From positions 1 through 23,604 of the forward strand of contig WRHG01000004.1 in NCBI GenBank assembly GCA_009783365.1: a DNA stretch of 23,604 bases, written 5' to 3'. The notes under the pieces are model-generated. The model was not told where the DNA came from, ran no database searches, and saw only the letters and a list, made by a program, of their open reading frames with translations. This document shows positions 13,894 through 21,661 of the stretch, in pieces (positions within the stretch are counted from its first letter, which is position 1; the number at the start of each line of letters is the position of its first letter). The position numbers were made by a program, and so were the translations under genes. Origin of the DNA: Clostridia bacterium (lineage in GTDB: Bacteria > Bacillota_A > Clostridia > Christensenellales > Aristaeellaceae).

Positions 13894-15888
13894 TCAGCCG
13901 TCCGGAACGCTAAATATCCGGCGCCCTCCCGAATCGTAGATCAAAGGAAAAAGCGCCTCCAAGGCGGCCTCGTCCAGGTCGTACTGGATGTCGTCCCGCT
14001 CGTGGGCGGAGACGTATATATATTGTACACCGTACTCCTTCAAAAAAGCAAGGTTCGCCGCGGGATTTTCGTAGAAGGCCGCGATTTCCGCCCGGCGCGC
14101 CCGGGTGTTGAAGCCGTGAAAGTACAGGTACAGATCGCTGGAGCAGAGGATGGTGCGGCCGGCCAGGGAACTGACCGGGTTTAGGTGCTGGTTCCCCGTG
14201 ACGAAAACCGAGTGCTCCGGGGTTTCGGCCTTGATGAACTCCGCCGCCTCAATGTCCTCCCCGGCGTAAGCCCGGTAGTCGCTGACCCACTCCCGGGCTA
14301 CGGTGAGCCCGGCTGAAACAAAGCACACAAACAGGAACGCTCCGGCGATGATCCGGCGTCCTCCCAGGCCGCGGAGCTTTTCGTAAAGGGAAAGGGCGTA
14401 TTCCGCGGCCATGGGCAGGCAAAGCATGAACCACACGTAAAAGAGTTTGTTGTTGTCGTATTCGTTGGGCTGGAAGAGCACGAACTCCGCCACCCCGTAA
14501 ATGAGGAAGCCGCCCGCCGCCGGCAGGAGGGTCGGCGGCCGGCTCTCCCCGTCCCGGCGGGCGGGAGCCTCAGGAACCCGGCCCGGCATAGGCAGGAGGG
14601 ACAGCAGGATCAGCGGGAAGGGAAGGCCGATGTTTTTTACATAGAACCACAGGTAGGGATCCACCAGCCCCCGGCCGCCCCGGTTGTTGCACCAGTTAAA
14701 CTGAAAGCGCAGAAAATGGTCGCTTCCCGCGGCTTGGGGCAGGGTGAGGGGAATGAGCTGTGGCAGGGCCAGGGCTGCCGCGATGCCGCCGTACAGGAGC
14801 CAGGGAAGCAGCGCTTGAAGCCGGCTTCCCCTGGGCGTGGTGATAAGGCTGTGGAGGAGGAAACCGGCGCTGGCCAGGGCCAGGGCAAGAAAGCTGTGGG
14901 TGTGCAGCAGGGGCATTCCCCCGGCGAATAGGCCCAGCAGCGCCAAGCCCCGTACCCCGTGCCGCCCCCGCCCGGCAAGAGGCGGAAGCAGCAGATTGAA
15001 GCAGGGAAGCAGCATTGTCCAGCCCCCAAGGATGCCGCGCTGGGGGATAAGCATATCGCAGATGATGTTGGACCAGCGGAGGTTGTTGGGGTCGGGCTGG
15101 TTGGTGGGGGTTTGGTAATACCCCTCAAGCACGTTCCGAAGATTGTCCAGGATTGTGGTGACCTGGCCGTTCTCCGCACGGCCGCTCAAGGTGTAGAAAA
15201 AACCAAGGCCCCCGTTGAAAAACAGCAGGCAAACCGCCAGCGGGACGGCTCCCGCGCGGCGGCAGAGCTGGAGGCATAGCAGGGTGTATCCCGCGTATAC
15301 CAGCGCCATCATCAGCGTGCCGGAAAAGGCCATGGCCGTATTCAGCGGCATGCCCAGCATATAAAAGGAGCCGGCGAAGGAATCCGCCAGGTAGGGATAG
15401 GCCATGGAAGCGCCCAGCATCAAGCTGTTACTTAGGGGAAAGGGCGCGTTTACAACGCTGGTGGCTACTGCCAGGTGCAGGGACAGATCCCCGTAGGTGC
15501 TTTGCCCCACATGGTAGGCCCCCTCCGGGGTGAGGCGGAGGCTGTGGGTATATTGCAGGTACGCGCTCAACAGGGTCATGGGCGCCACCAAAAGCGCCAG
15601 CATGCGCAACCGGCGCTTCTGCTCCCGGTCAAAGGGCGCGGGGGAAGACGGGTCCCGCAGGAGATAGCACAGCGCGGCCAGCGCTCCCATAAGGCCGGCC
15701 GCAGCCCAGTGAGCCGTCAGCGTAAAGGCCAGCGCGCAGGCCAGCAACGCCGGCAGCCACATCATCAGCAGCACGCCCAGGGACAGGCCCAGATACACCC
15801 GGAGCAGAGGGCTCAGGCGGGGCAGCAGCCACCTGACCATGACGACGCCCCATGCCAGGAACCATAGCAGATAGAGGATGGAAAGCAA
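13894..15888 (-). CDS. Polytopic GT-C-like glycosyltransferase membrane protein
   Basis: 664 aa with a TTG start at 15888 behind GGAGG at seven bases; no better start is nearby. There are about eleven to thirteen membrane segments. Early in the protein the extracellular-loop motif TYGDLSLHL (Gly133, Asp134, His138), followed by NAPFPLSNSLM and YPYLADSFAGSF, is the pattern of membrane glycosyltransferases that use polyprenyl-phosphate sugars. The Asp is the candidate catalytic residue. The C-terminal 150 residues form a soluble outer domain (ETPEHSVFVTGNQHLNPVSSLAGR, YIYVSAHERDD) like those of GT-C proteins. Acceptor and sugar are unknown. It lies 15 bases after the M20-like gene and two genes before GtrA, so surface glycan modification is likely. 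Confidence 0.75.
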   Translation of the reverse strand: MLSILYLLWFLAWGVVMVRWLLPRLSPLLRVYLGLSLGVLLMMWLPALLACALAFTLTAHWAAAGLMGALAALCYLLRDPSSPAPFDREQKRRLRMLALLVAPMTLLSAYLQYTHSLRLTPEGAYHVGQSTYGDLSLHLAVATSVVNAPFPLSNSLMLGASMAYPYLADSFAGSFYMLGMPLNTAMAFSGTLMMALVYAGYTLLCLQLCRRAGAVPLAVCLLFFNGGLGFFYTLSGRAENGQVTTILDNLRNVLEGYYQTPTNQPDPNNLRWSNIICDMLIPQRGILGGWTMLLPCFNLLLPPLAGRGRHGVRGLALLGLFAGGMPLLHTHSFLALALASAGFLLHSLITTPRGSRLQALLPWLLYGGIAAALALPQLIPLTLPQAAGSDHFLRFQFNWCNNRGGRGLVDPYLWFYVKNIGLPFPLILLSLLPMPGRVPEAPARRDGESRPPTLLPAAGGFLIYGVAEFVLFQPNEYDNNKLFYVWFMLCLPMAAEYALSLYEKLRGLGGRRIIAGAFLFVCFVSAGLTVAREWVSDYRAYAGEDIEAAEFIKAETPEHSVFVTGNQHLNPVSSLAGRTILCSSDLYLYFHGFNTRARRAEIAAFYENPAANLAFLKEYGVQYIYVSAHERDDIQYDLDEAALEALFPLIYDSGGRRIFSVPDG

Positions 15889-15903
15889 GGATGAGCCTCC
15901 TCG

Positions 15904-17322
15904 TTATACGGACAGCATCTGCCGGAAGAACTGGACGGCTGTCTGGAGGGTGTCGCCGGCAAGGGAGCACCGGCCGGCGGCGGCTTCGTCCGCGGTGAGC
16001 AGGAAAGGGGAGAAACGGTAAACGTTGTTGCGGAGGCTGGCGTAAAAACGGCCGTCGCACACGTACGGAGAGAGGCAGGGCACGATGGATACCCGGTCAA
16101 AAAGGATTTGAATTGCGGTTTCAAGGGCTTCCCAGGCTTCGCCTCCAATGCGGCTGTGAGGGCTTGGTTCCCATTCGACGGGGGTTTCCAGGCGCAGATT
16201 TTCGTTGGCCGCCCGCTCCCGGAGGATGTGCTTCCAGGCGGGCAGCGCCCGGCCTGGAAGGGTGGTCTGGCGGAAGGAAAGAGAGGCGTCCCGGGGAGCG
16301 CTGCCGGGGGCCCCGTTGCAGGAAAGGTGGGTAAGGGTCCTCTCCCACATGAAAAACTGGCCCAAGACGGCGCGCTTGCGCCATAGGAACCGAAGCAGGG
16401 GAAAGGTGAGACGGGGGTGGGACACCAGCAGCCGTTGGGGAAATGGCGCTTGCCTCCCCAGGGTTTGGAGCATCAGTACGCTGCTACCGCACAGGGAGGT
16501 CCCGCGGGTTTTGCGGGCCAGGCGGGCGCCGCCTTTAAGCAACTCCGGCAGAGATTGGCTGCCTAAGGAAGGATTTCCGGTTGAGGCGTTTCCGCGAGCG
16601 TGATCTCCCGGAGCCCGTGGCGCCCCGAAGTTGGCGGCCCGCCCCCGAAGGGTGGATGGGTCAGCGGTCAGCCTGCCCGCCAGCAGCCCCTTCTCCGATA
16701 TGCCTACGAAAGCCAGGGGGGCGTTTTTTGGCAGGTACGTACGGAAGGCGGAATGGGTTACATACCCGCCGAAATCCAGTACAAAGCAGGGAGAAAGCTT
16801 GCGGGACCTGAGGTGAGCGGCCATATCGCGAGCCCCCTCCCCGCCGGAGAGCCCGTCCATGGATAGGGCCAGAATCAGATCGCCGCCGGGATGGTATCCT
16901 TCGGCCAGGAGGGTCTCCACCGCTTCCAGCAAGGTAACAACGTGGGCATGACCGAGAGCCGCGGGCAGGCGGCTGGCGGATGCCGGAGGGTTTGCGGATT
17001 TCCGGGGTGCGGCGTTTTGGGGAGCGGGAGAAGCGGGGTTGGAGGGCGCGGCGCCGTCGGTCTCGGATGGGACGGCGCCGCCGCCGTCCAGGTGGGCTAC
17101 GAAGACCATGGGATCCGTTACGTTGGCTCCGGGCAGTTCCAGCAGCAGCGCCTGGTTGGCGAAGATCTTCCGGTCCGTTTTTTGAAAGAGGAGCGGGTAG
17201 CTGCGCTGAAGCAGCTCGTGGAGGCCGAGGGCGCCCTCGGTTGTGTAGGCGGCGTAACGGCTCAGCCCGGCCAGCACGTGCCAGGCCCTGCCATAGTTCA
17301 GCGGTGCGAGAAATTGGCTCAT
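15904..17322 (-). CDS. Degenerate M20 peptidase-fold protein, probable pseudoenzyme
   Basis: 472 aa; the ATG at 17322 with GGAGG upstream is preferred to an ATG at 17343. The order of motifs matches M20 carboxypeptidases of the PM20D1 type: VFVAHLDGGG (71-82), LLEAVETLLAEGYHPGGDLILALS (131-154), SGGEGARDMAAHLRSR (159-174), VLDFGG (181-186), ISEKG (208-212), and at the end DGRFYASLRNNVYRFSPF. Yet key residues are gone. The GRGxLDDK metal motif is replaced by an Ala/Pro-rich linker and ALGHAH. The catalytic Glu-Glu is replaced in SMDGL. GHSS is missing, and the C-terminal HGxNE histidine is replaced in GRCSLAGD. His77 and Asp183 remain. The frame is intact over the full length, so a maintained non-catalytic protein is likelier than a decaying gene. 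It heads the run ending with prs. Confidence 0.75.
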   Translation of the reverse strand: MSQFLAPLNYGRAWHVLAGLSRYAAYTTEGALGLHELLQRSYPLLFQKTDRKIFANQALLLELPGANVTDPMVFVAHLDGGGAVPSETDGAAPSNPASPAPQNAAPRKSANPPASASRLPAALGHAHVVTLLEAVETLLAEGYHPGGDLILALSMDGLSGGEGARDMAAHLRSRKLSPCFVLDFGGYVTHSAFRTYLPKNAPLAFVGISEKGLLAGRLTADPSTLRGRAANFGAPRAPGDHARGNASTGNPSLGSQSLPELLKGGARLARKTRGTSLCGSSVLMLQTLGRQAPFPQRLLVSHPRLTFPLLRFLWRKRAVLGQFFMWERTLTHLSCNGAPGSAPRDASLSFRQTTLPGRALPAWKHILRERAANENLRLETPVEWEPSPHSRIGGEAWEALETAIQILFDRVSIVPCLSPYVCDGRFYASLRNNVYRFSPFLLTADEAAAGRCSLAGDTLQTAVQFFRQMLSV

Positions 17323-17359
17323 CGTTCGCCTCCGAAAATACATTCAACAGAGATTCCTT

Positions 17360-17386
17360 CGGCAGGGAGGGAAGTTTTTCCTGCCG
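17360..17386. repeat. Hairpin and repeated CCTGCCGG boxes in the divergent intergenic region
   Basis: CGGCAGG (17360-17366) pairs with CCTGCCG (17380-17386). The 8-mer CCTGCCGG then occurs again at 17403-17410 and 17483-17490. All three copies lie within 111 bp of the 254-bp region that divides the M20-like gene from the AEC gene. It could be an operator or just GC-rich chance. No clear promoter for the leftward run was seen. Confidence 0.3.
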
Positions 17387-17495
17387 GTGCGAATGCTGCG
17401 CTCCTGCCGGAGAGGGTAGACAGACGGCGTTCCATATGGAATGCTTTGGCGGTTTTCATGGAATCCGTACAAGAACCGTGAGCCTGCCGGCTTCG

Positions 17496-17524
17496 TTGAC
17501 AGGCCGTTGAAAAAGCGGTAAGAT
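17496..17524 (+). promoter_or_regulatory. Strong sigma-A-like promoter of the AEC transporter
   Basis: A perfect TTGACA (17496-17501), a 17-base spacer and TAAGAT (17519-17524). The transcript would start near 17531, about 45 nt before the GTG start. One CCTGCCGG box ends six bases before the -35. Confidence 0.7.
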
Positions 17525-17576
17525 CGGGGTATTCCAAAAGTACCGGCCCGGCCGGCCGATTGCGCGAGGATGGGTG

Positions 17577-18524
17577 GTGCGTTCCGTGCAGGATCTGCTG
17601 TTTTCCGTCAACGCGGTTTTCCCGCTGCTGGTGATGATGGGTGTGGGTTACGGAGCCCGGCGCCTTCATTGGGTGGACGGGAACGCAACCCGGAAGATCA
17701 ACGGCTGCGTGTTCCGCATCTTCTTGCCGTGCCTCCTTTGCCTGAACCTGATGGACGCGGACCGGGGGACCCCGGTGGATGCCGGAACGCTGGTGTTCGC
17801 CTTTGCGGGGACAGTGGCAGTTTTTCTGCTGATGTTCTGGCTGGCGCCCCGGGTTTGCCGGCGGGAAGAGGCCCGGGGCGTGCTGATACAAGGGGTGGCC
17901 AGAAGCAACTACGCGATTTTTGGCATACCCCTGGTGCTGTCGATGTACCCGGCTGGGGATGTTTCCGTGGCGGTTATGATGGTGGTTGTGGTGGTGCCGG
18001 TGTTCAACATTCTGTCCACCGTAGCCCTGATGCTCCACGGCCGTGAGCGGGGGAAGCCCGCCAGTATTGCGCGGGGAATCCTGCTGAACCCGCTCATCAT
18101 AAGCACGGCGCTGGGGTTTTTGTTTTGGAGGCTGGGAGTGCGGCTGCCGGAGCTGCTGGACGCGCCCCTGCGCGGCATCAGCGGTATGACCACGCCCCTT
18201 TCCCTGTTCGTGCTGGGCGCGTCGCTGGATTTCCGCCGGGTCAAAACCAGCGCGGGCATGCTGTTTATGAGCGTGACGGCGCGGCTGGTGCTGGTACCCC
18301 TGGCTTGTCTGACTGCGGCGGTTCTTTTGGGGATCCGGGGCGTGTCCCTGGCCGCGCTGATCGCGGTTTTCGCCTCTCCCACGGCGGTGAGCAGCTACCC
18401 TATGGCCCAGCAGATGGGCGGAGACGATGCCTTTGCCGCCGGCCAAGTGGTATTTTCCACGGCCTTTTCCACGGCAACCGTGTTTTTGTGGATATTGGCA
18501 TTCAAGAGCATGGGGTTTTTGTAA
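17577..18524 (+). CDS. AEC-family transporter (auxin efflux carrier type)
   Basis: 315 aa from the GTG at 17577, six bases after GAGGA; a GTG at 17574 is an alternative. About ten membrane segments in two halves. The family pattern is plain: NAVFPLLVMMGVGYGARRLHWVD, then RKINGCVFRIFLPCLLCLNLM, GVARSNYAIFGIPLVLSMY in the first half, and NPLIISTALGFLFW, ISGMTTPLSLFVLGASLDF, SPTAVSSYPMAQQMGGDDAFAAGQVVFST in the second. Bacterial members export or import organic acids such as malate or malonate. The substrate here is not known. It has its own strong promoter and converges on the EamA transporter, so it is a single-gene unit. Confidence 0.9.
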   Translation: MRSVQDLLFSVNAVFPLLVMMGVGYGARRLHWVDGNATRKINGCVFRIFLPCLLCLNLMDADRGTPVDAGTLVFAFAGTVAVFLLMFWLAPRVCRREEARGVLIQGVARSNYAIFGIPLVLSMYPAGDVSVAVMMVVVVVPVFNILSTVALMLHGRERGKPASIARGILLNPLIISTALGFLFWRLGVRLPELLDAPLRGISGMTTPLSLFVLGASLDFRRVKTSAGMLFMSVTARLVLVPLACLTAAVLLGIRGVSLAALIAVFASPTAVSSYPMAQQMGGDDAFAAGQVVFSTAFSTATVFLWILAFKSMGFL

Positions 18525-18554
18525 TGGGTATTCTTTGCCGATAAACAGCCCTAT

Positions 18555-18612
18555 CGCGAACGCTCCCCTTCGCCCAGGCGGATCAGGCGGGCCGCAGGCG
18601 GGAGCGTTTGCG
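18555..18612. terminator. Long inverted repeat between convergent genes, possible bidirectional terminator
   Basis: CGCGAACGCTCCC (18555-18567) pairs with GGGAGCGTTTGCG (18600-18612), 13 bp with one G-U pair. The 32-base loop has its own short GC-rich pairing. It lies in the 118-bp gap between the AEC and EamA genes. No T-run is present on either side, so it may act as an RNA 3' end stabiliser rather than an intrinsic terminator. Confidence 0.5.
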
Positions 18613-18642
18613 GGAATCGGGCGCGGCGGCGATTGATGCGAG

Positions 18643-19665
18643 CTATAAAGTCCCGGCCCGCGGGTGCAAAGAGACGGCCAGGTACAGGCACAGGCCCAGC
18701 AGGGTCACGGCTCCTCCCGCCAGCACCCAGGGCGACGGAAATTCTCCCAAAAACAGCATGGCAAACAGCATGGCGCCCAGGGGTTCCCCCAGCAGGGCGA
18801 AGCTGATGACTCCGGGGGATACCGTTTCGATCACGGAGGAGAACAGGGCGTGGCCCAGCAGGGTACTGCCCAACACCAGCCCCGCCATGTAGGGCAGCGC
18901 CGGGCCGGGCATATGGAAGCCGCCTAAAAAAGGCACGGAAACAGCCAAAATGGAACCGGTGGCCAGGTATAGGGCGGGGGTATAAATCCGCGCGGGCAGG
19001 ACGGCGCGGACCCGGCGGGCCGTAAGCCAGTGGGCGGCCATCAGGGCCGCTCCCAGCAGAGCCGCGCCTGAGGCGGCGCCGGCATCGACGGACAGGCTGA
19101 GCCCGCTTGCCCCTTCGCCGTTTGTAAGCCCGGCTGCTCCTTGGCCGCCGCCCGCAAGTTCCGCCTGCCCGGGCGCGGCGGCCGCCAAGGCGATCAGCAG
19201 TGCTCCCAGCAAAGCCAGCGCCGCCCCGGGAACAGCCCTGCGGGGAATGGTTTCCCGAAAAAGCAGGTAGCTGAACAGCGCCACAAAGAGCGGCTGAGTG
19301 CTGACCAGGGCTACGGAGGCAAAGGTGGAAACGCCGGTAAGGGAGAAGATCCAGGCCAGGTAATGGCCCGCCAGAAACAGGGCGGCCAGCCCCACCATAG
19401 CCATCGCGCCGGCCCCGCTGTCCGTTCGGGCGGGGCGCATGTTTCGTTCCTGCGCGGACTGGGGATGAGTTCGCCGAAAAGCTGGGCGCAGCCCGCCCGC
19501 CCGCAGGGCCAGAATACCTCCCGCGCTTAGCATCCGCAGCGCGGCAATGGATGCGGGGTTGGCGCCGGCGTGCAGGGCGCCCTTGACCATTGGGCCGGAA
19601 TAGCTGACCATGCAGACCCCGAACACTACCAGGAACAGGGGAGAAAAGCGAATCTTCCCGGCCAT
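18643..19665 (-). CDS. EamA/DMT-superfamily transporter
   Basis: 340 aa; the ATG at 19665 has AAAGGGGG seven bases upstream, which is better than an upstream alternative at 19716. There are ten membrane segments in two EamA halves. The first half contains NPASIAALRMLSAGGILAL and VGLAALFLAGHYLAWIFSLTGVSTFASVALVSTQPLFVALFSYLLFRE. The second ends SFALLGEPLGAMLFAMLFLGEFPSPWVLAGGAVTLLGLCLYL. The two halves are joined by an unusually long Gly/Ala-rich loop with QAELAGGGQGAAGL. Such proteins export metabolites or amino acids; the substrate is not known. It follows mnmG by 40 bases and may share its transcript. Confidence 0.9.
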   Translation of the reverse strand: MAGKIRFSPLFLVVFGVCMVSYSGPMVKGALHAGANPASIAALRMLSAGGILALRAGGLRPAFRRTHPQSAQERNMRPARTDSGAGAMAMVGLAALFLAGHYLAWIFSLTGVSTFASVALVSTQPLFVALFSYLLFRETIPRRAVPGAALALLGALLIALAAAAPGQAELAGGGQGAAGLTNGEGASGLSLSVDAGAASGAALLGAALMAAHWLTARRVRAVLPARIYTPALYLATGSILAVSVPFLGGFHMPGPALPYMAGLVLGSTLLGHALFSSVIETVSPGVISFALLGEPLGAMLFAMLFLGEFPSPWVLAGGAVTLLGLCLYLAVSLHPRAGTL

Positions 19666-19705
19666 GGGGAAACCCCCTTTCCAAAACAAATACCGAAGGT
19701 TCCGG

Positions 19706-21661
19706 TCATGGGGCATATTCCCGCCGCTTTTTGAGCCACACCATCAGTACGGCGATGTCCGCCGGGTTCACCCCGGGGATGCGGCTGGCCTGGCTGAGGC
19801 TTTGGGGCCGCTTTTGTTGCAGTTTGTGCCGGGCTTCCAGGCGCAGGCCACGGATCTCCAGGTAGTCCGTGTCCGCCGGCAGAAGCCAGTCCTCCATGGC
19901 CCGGGCCCGAAGGAGCTGTGCCTCCTGCTTTTTCAAATAGCCTTCGTACTTGACGCCGAGTTCCGCCTGCTGCCGGGCGTCCGCCGGAATATCGGACAGA
20001 TCCAAGCCGGAAGCGCCGAAGGCGGCCAGGGCCGCCAAATCAATATCAGGCCTGCGAAGCAAATCCACGGCGGAAAGGGGGGTGTCGCAGGGGGGCTGGC
20101 CGTATGCCCGTAGCCAGGCCTCCCGCGGCCGCGTGGGAGGCAGCCGCAGTTCCCGGAGCCGCTTCAGCAGGTTCTCGGTTTGGCGCGCCTTGGCCTCCCG
20201 CAGAGCCAGGCGGGCGCTGTCCGCCAATCCGCAGGCGTGGCTTATGGCGGTCAGGCGCAGATCCGCATTGTCCTGGCGCAGCAGAAGGCGATATTCGCAG
20301 CGGCTGGTCATCATCCGGTAGGGCTCGTCCACGCCCTTCACGCAGAGGTCGTCCACCATCACACCCAGGTAGCCCATATCCCGGGTGATGATGAAAGGCG
20401 GTTTGTCCCGCAGGAAGCATGCGGCGTTCATGCCCGCCAGGATGCCCTGGGCCGCGGCTTCCTCATAGCCGGAAGTGCCGTTCACCTGCCCGGCGAAGTA
20501 TAGCCCGGGAAAGCGGCGGCTTGCCAGGGTGAGGGTTAGCTCCGTGGGGTCTATGCAGTCGTACTCTATGGCGTAGGCCGGGCGGGTAAGCACCGCCTTT
20601 TCCAGGCCGGTTACGCTTCTGTACATGGGCCATTGCACCTGCTCGGGCAGGCTGCTGCTCATGCCCTGCACATACCATTCCGGACTGTCCTGTCCCTCCG
20701 GCTCCAGAAAAACCGGATGACGGTCCTTATCCGCGAAGCGGCGGACCTTATCCTCAATACTGGGGCAATAACGGGCCCCAACCCCCTTGATATCCCCCCG
20801 AAACAGGGGGGACAGGTGCATGTGCTCCCGGATGATCCGGTGGGTGGTTTCATTGGTATAGGTTAGGTAGCATCTGCCCCGGTTTTCCAGGGGGAAGGCG
20901 CAGCCGCTCCCTGGGGCCTGGGCCAAGGTCAGGAAGGAGAAAGGGGTAATCGGTTCGTCCCCCGCCTGGGGTTCCATCTTTCCAAAATCGATGGAGCGGG
21001 CGTCCACCCGGGCCGGGGTTCCGGTTTTAAACCGCCGCAGTTCAAAGCCCAGATCCCTCAGGCAGGCGGACAGGCCCGCCGCCCGCCGCAAGCCCTGAGG
21101 CCCCTCCTCACGGCTGTGGTCCCCGATGATAACCCGGCTGTTCAGGTATACGCCACCGCACATGATCACCGCCCGGCAGGGGATGTCCTCCCCCGTGGCG
21201 GTCCGCACCCCGGCAGGGGAAGACGTGCGGCCTTTCATATAGATATGTGTGACTTCTCCCTGGCGAACCGTCAGATTTGCCGTGGAAAAAAGCGTTCGCA
21301 GCATCTCCCGCTGGTACGCCCCCTTGTCCGCCTGGGCCCTGAGGCTGTGCACCGCGGGCCCTTTGCCCCGGCCCAGCATCCTGCTCAGCAGGAACGTGCG
21401 GTCGATGGCAAGGCCCATCTGCCCGCCCAGGGCGTCCACCTCCCGCACAAGCTGGCCCTTGCCCGTGCCCCCGATGGAGGGGTTGCACGGCATCAGCGCC
21501 ACGCTGCCCAAATCCATCGTTAAAAGCAGCGTGCGGACGCCCATCCGGGCGGCGGCCAGCGCGGCCTCGCATCCTGCGTGGCCCGCCCCTATTACAATAA
21601 TTTCGTATTCATCTAAAATATAATACCCGGCCTCTTTCGCCAGAAATTCCATCGTTGCCAT
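19706..21661 (-). CDS. mnmG: tRNA uridine-5-carboxymethylaminomethyl modification enzyme MnmG (GidA)
   Basis: 651 aa from the ATG at 21661 (GAGGG eight bases upstream); the ATG at 21652 is an alternative. With MnmE it modifies wobble uridine 34 of tRNAs, using FAD, NADH and methylene-tetrahydrofolate. The FAD motif IIVIGAGHAGCEAALAAARMG begins about 21 residues in. PCNPSIGGTGKGQLVREVDALGGQMG, RFKTGTPARVD, GARYCPSIEDKVRRFADK, RHPVFLEPEG, NGTSGYEEAAAQGILAGMNAACF and the C-terminal ASRIPGVNPADIAVLMVWLKK are all intact. Most homologues start only a few residues before the FAD motif. Here about fifteen extra residues come from the overlap with the rsgI-like 3' end, so the true start is uncertain. 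Neither mnmE nor rsmG flanks it, unlike the usual order. Confidence 0.95.
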   Translation of the reverse strand: MATMEFLAKEAGYYILDEYEIIVIGAGHAGCEAALAAARMGVRTLLLTMDLGSVALMPCNPSIGGTGKGQLVREVDALGGQMGLAIDRTFLLSRMLGRGKGPAVHSLRAQADKGAYQREMLRTLFSTANLTVRQGEVTHIYMKGRTSSPAGVRTATGEDIPCRAVIMCGGVYLNSRVIIGDHSREEGPQGLRRAAGLSACLRDLGFELRRFKTGTPARVDARSIDFGKMEPQAGDEPITPFSFLTLAQAPGSGCAFPLENRGRCYLTYTNETTHRIIREHMHLSPLFRGDIKGVGARYCPSIEDKVRRFADKDRHPVFLEPEGQDSPEWYVQGMSSSLPEQVQWPMYRSVTGLEKAVLTRPAYAIEYDCIDPTELTLTLASRRFPGLYFAGQVNGTSGYEEAAAQGILAGMNAACFLRDKPPFIITRDMGYLGVMVDDLCVKGVDEPYRMMTSRCEYRLLLRQDNADLRLTAISHACGLADSARLALREAKARQTENLLKRLRELRLPPTRPREAWLRAYGQPPCDTPLSAVDLLRRPDIDLAALAAFGASGLDLSDIPADARQQAELGVKYEGYLKKQEAQLLRARAMEDWLLPADTDYLEIRGLRLEARHKLQQKRPQSLSQASRIPGVNPADIAVLMVWLKKRREYAP

